Shown: positions 45,960 to 56,972, counted from the stretch's first letter. The stretch: 64,000 nt of DNA from Siphonodentalium dalli (GCA_032622095.1 CP136067.1:129163990-129227989), one strand, 5' to 3'. Notes: generated from the letters alone by a model not told the origin. Numbers and translations: made by a program.

Positions 45960-46846
45960 AGGGTTAAGGGGTTTCCATGCCTGAGCTATGTCAGGAGGTG
46001 GAAAGTTGTATATGGACGTACACAGAAAACTACCTAATTGGTAAGCTAGTACACTACCCGAAGAAATCTGAAGACGGCATTGAAGCATATTATGTAACAA
46101 TACAAATGTCAAAAAGATGACTTTGATCACATTTTAAGGATAATTTTTGGGAGCAGCATTCTCGTAAGTAAACAAATTGATTGGAAATGAATACCTTCTA
46201 TAAAAAGACCATTATCTGATCAAGTGAATGGCTCCAATATTTATATAAGAGCAGCACTGGTTCAAAAATGAAAACAGATTGGTAGTTGGGTGCCTGTGGG
46301 TGCTGAAAAATTATGACCTGCCATATTTGCAAGAAATTATATATAATTTTGGGCTGAGATGAGTTGGTCCAATTAACGCCTAAAGCAAACCCCTTGCTGT
46401 CCAGCTATCGCTTAACACTGTGGCCTATTTCTTGTTGATTTCTCCCAGCTTGACTAAACAAATATGTGTATTTACTGGGCTGGTTCTTCATGATCACCAT
46501 TATATGTGCACAACTAGCACTCTGTTAACATATTGAAGCAGTGTTGCTCTTAATTTAATAAATATTCGAGCATTCCACCAGTTCAGATAATGTACTTTTT
46601 ATGGCAGTTATTGATTTCCAATCATTTGTTTACTTTCAGAGAAAGCTGTTCCCGAAATTTCTCTTAAAAATGTGATCAAAGTCATCCTTTTAACATTGTA
46701 TTGTTATATAATATACAACAATGTTGTCTCCAGATAGCATGTATTCTTTCAGGTGGTGTACTAGCTAAACAATGAAGTAGTTTTTTGTGTATGTCCATCT
46801 AAATTTTTCACTTTTGGAGATAGCTTAGGTGTGGTAACCCCTTTGT
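45960..46846. mobile_element. TIR element with ~200-bp terminal repeats
   Basis: Left 'aaggggtttccatgcc', 'gctagtacactacccgaa' and 'gatgactttgatcacatttt' are matched in inverse by right 'aaaatgtgatcaaagtcatc', 'ggtgtactagctaaacaat' and 'aggtgtggtaaccccttt'. The interior of about 450 bp has no transposase ORF. Confidence 0.82.
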
Positions 46847-47475
46847 CGAATCGAATGTAAATTTCCCACTACTTTTCAAGATTTCATTAACAATGTCAGC
46901 ATAATATGCATATACATGAAAACAGCAAAGCAGTATATATACAAATATATTGCACTCTCGGAACATTTAACAAGATAATGAGACGACATTTGACCAAGCG
47001 TCTGTCCTATTAATTATATCACTTATGTGTGCCCTAAAATTGTAGTAATTTGGACACCAAGAATATATTTATTATAAGAATATAATGATATTTGTGGGCA
47101 CGCACCGCTGATTTTCCTTTGATGAACAAAATTGATGTTTACTGAATAGAGTAGTACACCAGTGTACATGCAAATTCATAGCTTTATGGCTGCCCAAATT
47201 ACTAGACCCGTAGAGCTTACATGTTTATAGGTTTATAGGACTGGCTCCCATGTTTATAGGACTGGCTCCTATGTTTATATGACTGGCTCTCCGGCGTTTA
47301 TATGTTTATAGGACTGGCTCCCAGGGTTAAATACAAAACGTATGATGCACGTCTGATTTACAAGACAGTAAAATCGCGAAACCTATAATCGGAAGTAGTA
47401 AGTCGCGTATGCTTTTTTATGGTGTGATTTTTATTACTAATACTTTATCACTAGAAGCGGCCTTGGATTATGAGC
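46847..47475. repeat. Spacer with 'tttataggactggctccc' repeats
   Basis: At 47221-47330 the words 'gtttataggactggctccca' and 'tgtttatatgactggctctc' repeat five times. Inverse copies occur at 48601-48675, on the other side of a ~1.3 kb interval. The rest of the stretch is unremarkable. Confidence 0.6.
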
Positions 47476-47930
47476 AACTGGCTGTCATCTTAACCATCTT
47501 GTAGCTTACACGCATAAACGTTTATAATACTGCCCCTGACTCTGGCTTTCATCTTCACCATCTTGTAGCTTGCACATATAAACGTTTATAATACAGCCGC
47601 ATTACTGCCCCTGACTCTGGGCTCTCTTGTTCGTGATCTCCAGTAAAACCACTAAAACAGTCCAAGAAGTATAACTCTACATAACAGAACGCAGCCAAAC
47701 TGAAGAACTGAAGAACTGAAGAACAAAATTATTCACTGGTAATCGTACCTTAATTTTATGTATCGGTATTGGTTACTGTGCAGTATCCTCACGGATGTAT
47801 ACATACTTATTACTTAGATATCACATGTTTGCCTTGAGCGACCTATTATCGACCTCGGCTGATATCACTCCAAACTCGGCTGATAACCCAATAAACTCGG
47901 CTGATAACACACTAAACTCGGCTGATATAA
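47475..47930. repeat. Two small tandem repeats
   Basis: 47475-47625 holds two copies of a ~75-bp unit ('catcttgtagcttacac', 'ataaacgtttataata', 'cccctgactctgg'). 47857-47925 holds four copies of a ~21-bp unit ('actcggctgataa'). The latter gives an 81-residue plus-strand frame with SAD repeats that I do not count as a gene. Confidence 0.6.
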
Positions 47931-48295
47931 GATGTGACGTCACCGAGCGAAACGTAGTGTTTACATCCAACGTAACAACCAAAGATGCAGTCACCTTGCT
48001 AGATGATATAAACGACAATTTCATAATGGACTTGAAATAATGGCGTTTCGTGGTATGTTTAATGTCATTTCGAACTGGTATTTAGTCCGTAATTTAAATG
48101 GAAATCGTGACTATCTACTTGGAGATATAACGTGCGTGGTCATACACACATTTACAACTCTTCAACGTCTTATTTAAGATGTAAATTTAGTTATTTCGTT
48201 TATAGTATATATGTAGTCCATTCAATGTTTACACCGATGAACTGAAATTGGAATGGATAGTGGAATATTGTTGATCTAATTAATAACGAGGTTAT

Positions 48296-48436
48296 TACTT
48301 GGTTAGTTGGATATCGGCCGAGACATATCAGTCCTCGGTAACTTCATATCAGCCTTTGACCTTCGGTCTCAGGCTGATATGAAGTTACCTCGGGCTAATA
48401 TCTGGACCGATATCCAACTAACCAAGTAACAACCTT
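48296..48436. repeat. Palindrome, ~65-bp arms
   Basis: 'ttacttggttagttggatat', 'cctcggtaacttcatatcag' and 'cctttgacc' fold back on the inverse with some mismatches. A partial third copy lies at 48460-48515. Confidence 0.8.
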
Positions 48437-49096
48437 TAAATATTTAGAGGGTATATCTTTGTTAGTTGGATATAGGCCCAGATATCAGCCCGAAGTAACT
48501 TCATATTAGCTTGAGATACGTGACTTACTGCTGCCGATTATTGGACTCGAAATTTTACTGTCTTGTTAATTACATGTGTAGACGTTTTATAGTATTGAAC
48601 CATGGAAACCAGTCCTATAAACATATAAACGCCGGAGAGCCAGTCATATAAACATGGCAGCCTGTCCTGTAAACATATTAACGGATGTATACGTACATAT
48701 ATGTGGACGGAACCAGAGGCTACAAACTATAAACATCACAGACACTGTGCTTACATGCAGGTTATCGTTGTTAGGCGAGGAAACGCCAAGGAGCGCTAGC
48801 GGCGTGACACACCCTTCTGCCAACAGTTACTGTCTTCTTGGCTGTTGTATATCCACGAGAAACAACTGCATCAGAAACAGTCAAAGAAACATAACTCTAC
48901 AGACGAAGCAGACGAACTGTGAAACATTCTTGAAACGTATACAAGAGGAACAACTCAGCCATGACGGTATGTATTACACTCGTTCCTCTGCACGCAATGG
49001 AGCCATTGTGGTACATGTATATCACACTTGTCCCTCCAAACTCAATGAAAGACACAACACAGGAGAAAGAACACCAATAACAATTCTCAATTAGAA

Positions 49097-52000
49097 TCAT
49101 GTTCCCTTCAAGAAATCGTCCAGGTCCTTTTGGAATTTCGGATTGAGAAATTTCTTCTCTGCCTTTTCTTTCACCCTGGTGGGTTTCTCGGGCGGTGCGT
49201 TACCAGACTTGATCGCGTTTAACGTCGACTCAGTAAAGCTGTCCAAAGCATTCAAATCTTCCTCGTCACTGCCCTCAGTTTTAATCTTAGGCTTCGGTTT
49301 CGGTTTTAACTTGATTTCTTTTCTAGGTGGCGGCTTGGACGGAGCGGGTTGACTCTTTTGCTTATCGGGTTTTTCTGCTGGCTTTTCCTTGCTCTCTGGT
49401 GCCTTTGCTGATGGGTTTTCCGGTGCCTTTGCTGATTCTTTTGCGGCTACCGATTCTGCTCTCTCTGGCGCATCTGCCTTATCTGCTTCTGGCTTTGCTG
49501 CATTGATACCGATATTAATATCCCCATTCGGTATGACGTCATCATCGTCGTCATCTTTCTTATCTTTTTTCTTTCCGCCTTTTTTCTTGTTAGAAGGTTC
49601 ACTTTTATTTCCGACACCTAAATCGACATTGAGATCAACATTATTCTTACCACCCTTCTTTTTCTTACTTTTCTTCTCATCCGGGCTATCACTATCTTCA
49701 TTGTCGTCTTCCCCACCTCCTCCTATATTTGGGACACCTCCAGCTATATTTACATTAACATCCTGATCTTCATCGTCCGCATCTGATTCAGAGTCATCCT
49801 TCTTTTTCTTCTTTTTATCTTTGTTATTTTTTCCCTTACCACCGGGTCCGTTTCCGAGATTAACATTGATGTCAGGTTTCTTTTTCGATCCTTTCTTCTT
49901 CCTCTTGTTGTCTTCAGGTGACTCTTCCCGATCGCTTGGTGAATTTTCGTCTCCATCCTTATCTTCTTCTCGCGGAGTTTCCTCTTCATCACTGTCATCA
50001 TCTTCGTCCGATTTTGGTTTCTTCGGTTTCTTTTCCTTCTTTTTATTGGGTTTCTGCTTTTTCTCTTTATTTTTCTGATTTTTATCATTCTTTTTTCTTG
50101 GCTTTTTCGGAGGTTCCTCATCAGACTCCTTCTCACTTTCTTCGTTCGGTGACTTTTCGTCGTCTTCACTCTCATCCGGGCTTGGGTCCCTGTTTTTCTT
50201 GTTTTTCTTCTCCTTTTCTTTCTTTTGATCTTTCTTCTCGGGAGTTTTACCATTCTTGTTCTTTTTTGAGCGGTCTTCACTTGGCGAACGCCCACGCCCA
50301 CTAACACCCTTGGCAACGTCTTTAACCTCGTCTATAAGATCAAAATCAGAATCTTCGTCGTCATCGTTGTCGTCCTCTGACATATTCTGAGGCTTCGCCG
50401 CTCTTTTCTTATCCTTTGCTCCCTTGTCCTTTTTAGAGGTTCGTTTCTCTGGCGTAGGACTCCTATCTTTATCCTTTTTGTTCTTGGACTGGCTTCTTTT
50501 ATCAGGTGAATCTTTTTTAGCTTTCTCTGGACTCGATTTCCTACCCGCTTTGCTCTGCTTTCTTGGAGTCTCGTCTTTTTCGGCTTTCTTGTCACGCTTT
50601 CTCGACTTCCTATCATCTTCACTCTCGTCGTCACTTGGATCCTCTCTTCGAGAATTACTCTTAGATCTACTCTTCTTTTTCGGTTCATCATCTTCCACAG
50701 GACTTTCACTCCTATCCCTTCTCTTCTTCTCCTTTCTCTTCTTTTCATCTTCATGTGGACTTTCACTCCTGTCCCTTTGTTTCTTGTCTTTTCCCTTCTT
50801 GACAGCTTTCTTTTTGTTATCTTCTTCACTCTCGGGCGTCTCGCTTCGATCTCTTTGCTTCTTTTTGTCCTTCTTCTTCCGATCCCTGTCCCTGCTCGGC
50901 GACCGATCTTCCTCACTTGGGGTCCGATCACGCCTTCTATCCCTCGCACCGCTCGCCACGTTCTTTGCTTCGTCAATCAGGTCAAATCTCGAATCAGAAC
51001 TGTCGTTGGAATCTTTCCTCCCTTTCTTTTTATCATCTCGACTTCTACTTCGGCTATTCCTATCTTCAGGTTCCTCTCGTTTGCGACTCCTGTTTCTTTT
51101 ATCGGGGGTCACACTTCGGTCCCGAGAATCCTTTCTGTCGGATTTACGTTTCTTATCATTATCGCGACTATCGTCTCTATCTCGTTTTCTTTTATCGGGT
51201 GAAGGAGTTCTGTCTCTAGAATCTCTGCTCTTTTTCCTATCAGGACTCTTCCTCTTTCTTTCGTCATCACTCGGTGATGGACTCCGCTTCTTGGAATCCC
51301 TCCTCTTATTATTGGCACTCTTGTCTTCGTCCTTTCTATCTCGTTTATCACGAGGGGAGGGGCTTCGGTCATCTCGTTTATTATTGCGACTGTCTCTTCG
51401 GTCTTTCGGCGACTTACTTATTTGTGATTCACTGTCCCGCTTTCTGTTGTCCCTATCATCCCTATCATCACGATTGTTGCGACTGCTTGTCCTTTTATCA
51501 GTACGGGGTGATGTCTCTCGACTCCTAGAACGTCTGCTCTTAGGACTCCGACTTCGGTTTTTTCTGTCGCGACTATCATTTCTTGATTGTCTGCTCTTCG
51601 GACTTGGACTCTTTTCACGTTTCTTATTTCTATCGACTGGGCTCTTCCTGTGATCTCGAGCTACATGATCATTTGAGTAGTGATGAACTACCCCTCCATA
51701 TTTGTCATACTCCGAAGCCCTGTCAGGTTTATCCTTTTTTTCTCGGCCTTTATCTTTATCAGGCGACCTTTTATCGGATGGACTTCTCTTTTTGTCCTCA
51801 TTTTTATCAGTGTTCTTCGGTGACGGACTACGTTTTTTTCTGTCGCGACTATCATTTCTCGATTGTCTCGATTGACTCGGACTCTTTTCACGTTTCTTAT
51901 TTCTATCGACTGGGCTCTTCTTGCGTTCTGAACCTACGTGATCATTTGAATAGTGGTGAACTACCCCTCCATACTTGTCATACTCCGAAGTCCTGTCGCG

Positions 52001-52795
52001 TTCATCCTTTTTCGGTGACGGACTTCTTTTTCTTTCAGGCGTTTTCTCCCGCACAGGAGACCTTTCAGGTGTTCTTCTTGGAGTCGGGGTACGTTCATGT
52101 ACCCTACTCTGTGCATCTCTCCTATCAGGTGATCGCCTGTTATTTCGTGAATCATTTCTATGTATTCGCTCCTGCTCTGGAGCGTTTCGAACGACGGTTC
52201 GATTCTCGTGCACTACGGCTCTAGATTTGGTGTCGCGATCTGGCGAAACACTTGCTCTCCGCTTCGGGGGAGTTCGGGTATCTTCTGGCCTCCCCCGTAT
52301 GAAGTCGGGGGTGTCTTGTTGACGCTTCTCCTCGGGCCTTCTCATATAGTCGGGCGTTTCTTGTGGCCGCCTATCGTCGGTCCTTCTCGCATAGTCGGGC
52401 GTGTCTCGTGGACGTTTATCTTCGGGCCTTCTCATATAGTCAGGAGTGTTTTGTGGCCGCCTATCGTCGGTCCTTCTCGCATAGTCAGGAGTGTCTTGTG
52501 GCCGCCTATCGTCGGTCCTTCTCATATAGTCGGGCGTGTTTTGAGGCGGCCTCCTCATATAATCTGGCGTATCTCTACTATCATCGTGGATCGGTGGGAG
52601 TTTATTAAGGTCGCTTGTGGACGCTGATCGTTTATGTGAACCGGCTCGCGTCGGTCCGCGACTCTGATATGTTGGCGACGAGCTCTGACCTCGACCTTTA
52701 TCGTCGTACACGTGGCGTGGTATTGATTGGTCGCTTGACTGCACAACACGATCATTCCGACTATCGATTGGAGGAAACCGCGTTTCCTGGCGTTT
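49097..52795 (-). CDS. Terminal exon of an Arg/Ser- and Lys/Asp-rich repetitive protein, function unknown
   Basis: This exon codes 1,232 residues and ends at TGA (49097-49099). The open frame runs 11 codons further upstream, but 'ttattttttttcag' before AAACGCCAGG is a clear splice acceptor, so I start at 52795. Counting from that point, residues ~75-175 hold seven copies of a TPDYMRRP-type repeat. Residues ~275-380 have two copies of EYDKYGGVVHHYSNDHV. RS, RD and KKRSPSP stretches follow to ~600. FDLIDEAKNVA and FDLIDEVKDVA occur near 603 and 818. Lys/Asp/Glu-rich KEKE-like sequence fills ~830-1095 and includes four D-[IV]-N-[VI]-type short motifs. A Pro/Ala/Lys region leads to a less simple tail, LNALDSFTESTLNAI, ending PKFQKDLDDFLKG. 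There is no signal peptide, membrane segment or RNA-binding fold. Most of it should be disordered. RS-rich nuclear or splicing-related roles are possible but unproven. Confidence 0.9.
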   Translation of the reverse strand, partial: KRQETRFPPIDSRNDRVVQSSDQSIPRHVYDDKGRGQSSSPTYQSRGPTRAGSHKRSASTSDLNKLPPIHDDSRDTPDYMRRPPQNTPDYMRRTDDRRPQDTPDYARRTDDRRPQNTPDYMRRPEDKRPRDTPDYARRTDDRRPQETPDYMRRPEEKRQQDTPDFIRGRPEDTRTPPKRRASVSPDRDTKSRAVVHENRTVVRNAPEQERIHRNDSRNNRRSPDRRDAQSRVHERTPTPRRTPERSPVREKTPERKRSPSPKKDERDRTSEYDKYGGVVHHYSNDHVGSERKKSPVDRNKKREKSPSQSRQSRNDSRDRKKRSPSPKNTDKNEDKKRSPSDKRSPDKDKGREKKDKPDRASEYDKYGGVVHHYSNDHVARDHRKSPVDRNKKREKSPSPKSRQSRNDSRDRKNRSRSPKSRRSRSRETSPRTDKRTSSRNNRDDRDDRDNRKRDSESQISKSPKDRRDSRNNKRDDRSPSPRDKRDRKDEDKSANNKRRDSKKRSPSPSDDERKRKSPDRKKSRDSRDRTPSPDKRKRDRDDSRDNDKKRKSDRKDSRDRSVTPDKRNRSRKREEPEDRNSRSRSRDDKKKGRKDSNDSSDSRFDLIDEAKNVASGARDRRRDRTPSEEDRSPSRDRDRKKKDKKKQRDRSETPESEEDNKKKAVKKGKDKKQRDRSESPHEDEKKRKEKKRRDRSESPVEDDEPKKKSRSKSNSRREDPSDDESEDDRKSRKRDKKAEKDETPRKQSKAGRKSSPEKAKKDSPDKRSQSKNKKDKDRSPTPEKRTSKKDKGAKDKKRAAKPQNMSEDDNDDDEDSDFDLIDEVKDVAKGVSGRGRSPSEDRSKKNKNGKTPEKKDQKKEKEKKNKKNRDPSPDESEDDEKSPNEESEKESDEEPPKKPRKKNDKNQKNKEKKQKPNKKKEKKPKKPKSDEDDDSDEEETPREEDKDGDENSPSDREESPEDNKRKKKGSKKKPDINVNLGNGPGGKGKNNKDKKKKKKDDSESDADDEDQDVNVNIAGGVPNIGGGGEDDNEDSDSPDEKKSKKKKGGKNNVDLNVDLGVGNKSEPSNKKKGGKKKDKKDDDDDDVIPNGDINIGINAAKPEADKADAPERAESVAAKESAKAPENPSAKAPESKEKPAEKPDKQKSQPAPSKPPPRKEIKLKPKPKPKIKTEGSDEEDLNALDSFTESTLNAIKSGNAPPEKPTRVKEKAEKKFLNPKFQKDLDDFLKGT

Positions 52796-54926
52796 CTGAA
52801 AAAAATAAAATAAACAAAGCAATGACAATTCTGTCAGGGTGTCTCATCCTGATCGATAAAGTACAATTCAGTGCAGTTAAACCCACGCTTATCTCATCAT
52901 ATACGTTTCATAGGTTTACCAATACAGGTAAGTGGTTGCCTGACAAGGTGACACATCTGTCCGGGTCAGCGAAAATCACGCCCAGTCCTCCGGAATGACA
53001 ATAACAAGTCAGAATGGAGGACTGGCTGATGGACCATATGGCCTTTCTGTTTGCCAACATAAGTATAGTGAAAGAAATAATGGCTTACAACATATCTGTC
53101 AAATAATTCCCCCACATAATGAAGGTGGTACATACATGTATAGATGTCAAAAGAAAGGGGAGCATGTCATCTAGTCATATTAAAGAAGATTCGAAGCTAA
53201 ATATAGTGATGACCAAGGTCCCAATTTTGAGATGGAAGCTAGATTCTGGAGCGGTTTAATAGAACTTTGAAAATAATTTCAGAATGTACATCACAAAAAT
53301 AAGATTTAATTTTTGGAACTTGACTTCCCAATGAGTTAAAAAGATGCCAAAATGTTTGGATAGGATCATCAATATTTCCAAAGTGCCACAATGAGCGCAT
53401 GTCACATTAAGTTTCAGGGTGTTTCAAGATCGATAAGGTACAATTCAGTTACAATTCAGTTACAATTCACGCTTATCTCATCAATAAATATTATAGTAGC
53501 GCAAGTGTTGAAACGCATCGAAGTGCAGTGGAGCTGGGACATTGTGGTTCTCGAGCTACGATATATTGATGAAAGCCAATATTGGGAGATAATTTAAAAG
53601 TATCATGACATAGCTTAAATTGTTCCAATTGTCTCAATGCAGTGCACTTAAACCCACGCTTATATCATCAATATACGAATAACATAGAGAGATACAATTA
53701 TATCACATGAAAACCCTATAATATCATTAAAAAATCCATTAGATATGTTCTTTTCGCTCACTAGTGTGAAATCGCCGCGTGTTTCCCGGGATACTTGGCA
53801 TCACGCCAAGTAAATTACCGCGGGGATTAATACTATTTAGAAAAATCGCACTTGACACCAATACCAGACATTGCAAAATTATTGTTTCGTTCATTAAAGT
53901 GCAATTATTGTCCAATTTAGTTGCACTAGCGAAAATATGCACACACAACACAAGAGGCAAATTGTGGGACAATATGTTTCGTCGCAAGGAAGAGCGCACA
54001 ATACTGTCATATACGGTTGTCAAGCGTCTCAGCCAACGCCGTGCATGTGTGCATTTTTCAGCTTCTTTTAAAGATTTTGATTTGTTAAAAAAGCATAAAG
54101 CTCTAGTTTTTTTCATGTATTATACACGATATTTAACTCGTTATGTTGGGATATAACATTTTTATGTTAGCTTCACTTGAACTAGTTGGCTCAATTATTA
54201 ATCTCATTAATAGTACTGATTTGTGTTTATTATATTTTCATAAACTTTTTATCTCAAAATATAAATCATATCCCCACTACCGGAAGACTCAATATGTTAT
54301 CCTACTTTTATGTTATCCTACTGTGTCATAACGTCAATTTTTGCGTCACTTGGTATTCTTGCGCGATATGTTAACAGAAATGGCTGGCGATGTTGCAGCT
54401 TTAATATCGTATTACATGTAGATCTAACCGTGTGTATCATTGTGGTCTGGGACGAAACAAGCTGGTATAGGAAATATAATAGATACAACAGTCAACTGTT
54501 CTAAGTAGCGTACATGTTTTCTCCTCTCGTCAGATGCGAGGATTATATTTTATATTTAGAAACTTCTTCACAAAGAGTCGTTTTATTTTTTATTTTAGTT
54601 CCTCTATATCCCCCAATTTTCAGACGACACAATGCATAATCAAGGTGCCCAGTGGGTGCTCGTCAAAATATTCACTATCTCGGAACTTAAATCGGAGTGT
54701 AGATCACCAATCGCAGATGGTGCCATGCAAAATGAGATCCCCAGAGTATTAATTTGGTGACGCTAGCCCGCTGTGCAGTTTCCACCTCTTTTGTTGATAC
54801 TGAATAGAAATTAGTATACTATATTACTCGATCGCTACATGAAATATAATGTGGAAAGTCAAACGGTCTGATTACTACATGTATAGTGTAAGTATATGAG
54901 CGATGACCGTGTAATAATGACCGTAC
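52796..54926 (-). other. Intron of the RS-rich gene
   Basis: Donor GTACGG after CTGAG (54926 downward) and acceptor 'tttttttcag' at 52796-52798. The phase is 0 at both ends, so the joined frame reads ...TPADTWAE then KRQETRFPP. The intron contains three dispersed copies of 'cccacgcttatctcatca' (52880, 53475, 53660), a fragment of the 91-bp hairpin element (54540-54780) and otherwise unremarkable A/T-rich DNA. A further exon inside cannot be excluded. Confidence 0.7.
54540..54780. mobile_element. Fragment of the long 91-bp-hairpin element
   Basis: 'gaaacttcttcacaaag', 'cagacgacacaatg', 'cagatggtgccatg', 'atgagatccccagag' and 'acgctagcccgctgtgc' match 39565-39785. It stops in the middle of the right hairpin. 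Confidence 0.65.
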
Positions 54927-55010
54927 CTCAGCCCATGTGTCTGCTGGAGTTCTCTGTCGTGATATTGGGCGTTCCTGTGAGCGACTACGGCGTTCAGTGT
55001 ATGGGCCACT
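54927..55010 (-). CDS. Upstream 84-bp exon of the RS-rich gene
   Basis: On the minus strand, 'cattcttttcttgcag' precedes AGTGGCCC and CTGAG is followed by GTACGG. The 84 bases encode exactly 28 codons in phase 0: SGPYTERRSRSQERPISRQR then TPADTWAE. The Arg/Ser and TP style matches the start of the large exon. Nothing upstream was identified with confidence. The MITE at 55064 begins 54 bp beyond the acceptor. Confidence 0.72.
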
Positions 55011-55063
55011 CTGCAAGAAAAGAATGTGCTGTGAGCATCACCAATCTACCACATTTCACTTGT

Positions 55064-55735
55064 TTAACAATTTCAATACTGAATGGATTCTCACATTCAA
55101 TTAGACAAGTCTACATTGGAGTGTTCTATTATTAATTTGGAGGGCTGTTCAGGTAATGCAAGCAGACGATAGACAGACGATATGTGACCCGTCATATCAA
55201 AACCACTCGTAAGCCGAAAAATATTTTATTCGAATTATTTGTTGCATGCTATAGAGTGTGATAAGAGCATTACATATGTTGCACGTTTAGGATGTTGTTG
55301 CAGTCCAAAGTTATAGGATTTTGAATGTCAGTGTTAGCATGAACCGATTCCAGATAATCACATTTAAAGACAAATTAGCTAAATTCTGAATAAATATAAA
55401 CCACTATATGTCCAAATTACAAAAGCACATTAATAGACACAACCTTCAGTGTATGCTACTTTGTCGACAGAATAGAACTATATACAAATGTGTCAAAACC
55501 AAAATTCATAATTTTTTCGCAATTTTTTAATATATTTTATGTATTACTCAGTATTAGAAATCCCGACTTACGACTGGATTTGGTATGGCGTGTCACATAT
55601 GATAATGCAAATGCAGAAAGATTCATATTCTTTGGTGGAAATGTTCGGATAATAAGTTCAACAACGACCTAATTATTGTATTTTGTTGAACTTATTATCT
55701 GAATATTTCCTAATTGAACTACTCGTCAATGAGCT
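55064..55735. mobile_element. TTAA..CTATACTAAATG-type MITE split by a TIR element
   Basis: Left 'ttaacaatttcaatactgaa' with interior 'attaatttggagggctgttc'. The continuation 'ggtggaaatgttcggataat' and 'gaactactcgtcaatgagc' is found only after the insert 55180-55601. The right terminus is lost. Confidence 0.65.
55180..55601. mobile_element. TIR element ('GTGACCCGTCATATCAAAAC'), relative of 44790
   Basis: 'tatgtgacccgtcatatcaa' and 'cgtaagccgaaaaat' at the left, the inverse 'atcccgacttacgactgg' and 'tatggcgtgtcacata' at the right. The interior is A/T-rich and has no hairpin insertion here. Confidence 0.78.
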
Positions 55736-55996
55736 GTAGCAGCAGCATTGATGGATCATCGAAATTCGTGTCGGCTTTGCGGAACGAATGCAGAATAGTG
55801 ACAACGTATGCGGAATGGAACGGCGGTCACGATGATACCATTTTCTAATGATTTGGACAACTATCAGTGATGTTTCTGAAGAGTTTATATGTTTTAGTGT
55901 TAATTCTACTGAATTATTCTGGATGGAAGTTGATGACGTCAAAGACGTGCATAAAATTGGCGCTGTACTGGAAATAGAACTGAACTTGTTATAAAG

Positions 55997-56346
55997 ATAA
56001 CAACTGATGGTAGGGAATTGCGTTCGAATGGGATGAACTTATTAGAAGAGCGCAGAAGTTACAGTCACTCCGGAGATCGTTCTTTCAGTGTTTGCGCTCC
56101 ATCATTGTGGAACTCTCTGCCTGGTGAAATTCGAGGCTGTTGGGACTTAATGGAGTTTCGTCATCTGTTAAAGACTCATTTCTTTAAATTAGCTTTTGAA
56201 ACTGACTAACATGCAGCTACTGGTATCGTAATTTGTATTTCTCGATAACGTTTTTCAGACTCGTGTAAACTATAACTTTGTTGCGCATGTGAACATGTAT
56301 ATGGAATTTGCGCGTTATAAATGTATTAAAATAAATAAATAAATAA
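55997..56346 (+). mobile_element. 5'-truncated LINE 3' end (CR1/Jockey-like)
   Basis: The frame from about 56000 to 56209 reads LRSNGMNLLEERR, then GDRSFSVCAPSLWNSLP and FRHLLKTHFF. This is the conserved carboxy-terminal signature after the reverse transcriptase domain of many CR1/Jockey-group non-LTR retrotransposons. It is followed by a short 3' tail with 'gcgcgttataaatgtatt' and an (AAATA)n end at 56325-56346. Only the last ~70 codons are present, so it cannot encode an active enzyme. Confidence 0.87.
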
Positions 56347-56611
56347 CCCTATGTGAGTATCTGTAACGTCATATACATGACGTCATGAGTAAATTTAACG
56401 TCAACGTCATAGCAATAATTATTAACAAGTTCTGTCAAAAGTGCCCAATAATTTGTTTTAATTTATGTGCATTTTTTTGTTTACGTGTGTTATCATAATC
56501 AATTACACTTTTACATTTGGGACACTATATTAATAAAAGTAACTACAATACAAATCATTTATAAATCAGATGATTTATTGAAGTTATGTCTACATAAAAT
56601 AACACTTCCTG

Positions 56612-56683
56612 AAACGACATATATGTCGTTCTATTCCTCAACCGATAGACGACATATATGTCGTTCTACTCGCTAAATGGTTA
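56612..56683. repeat. Duplicated 'acgacatatatgtcgttct' palindrome
   Basis: Two copies 37 bp apart, each self-complementary over 16 bp. They lie next to 'gctaaatggttaag', which resembles a MITE end. Confidence 0.6.
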
Positions 56684-56972
56684 AGACAACATGTACGCAT
56701 ATAACTGATGTAAAACACTATAAGATCCATTCAACATTGCAAGACCCACGCCTGAATATCAGACTCGGTCCCCTCACTCAAACCTGGGGGTCCGATCTTT
56801 GGCAATGGCTATCACATAGCTAAGTTCCCCAGATTTGGTCACGTGCCATGGCTATAAGAGATAACCAACCCAAACGCGAAATTGGAAATCCTTTATAAGA
56901 TACTAGCTTCCTTTATCAAATATGCTTGCGTTAATCCTCCCATCACTGGAGCTTCGTGAAATTTTGCGAAAA

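Noticed and set aside
48654-49094. 146-residue plus-strand frame ending just before the RS-rich gene stop
   Set aside because: It starts inside the 'ctggct' repeat and lies antisense to the probable 3' UTR. No recognised domain.
50424-51653. 409-residue plus-strand frame rich in Leu/Ser/Phe
   Set aside because: It is the exact antisense of the RS/RD-rich part of the minus-strand gene. The codon pattern of that gene keeps the opposite frame open, and its composition is not protein-like.
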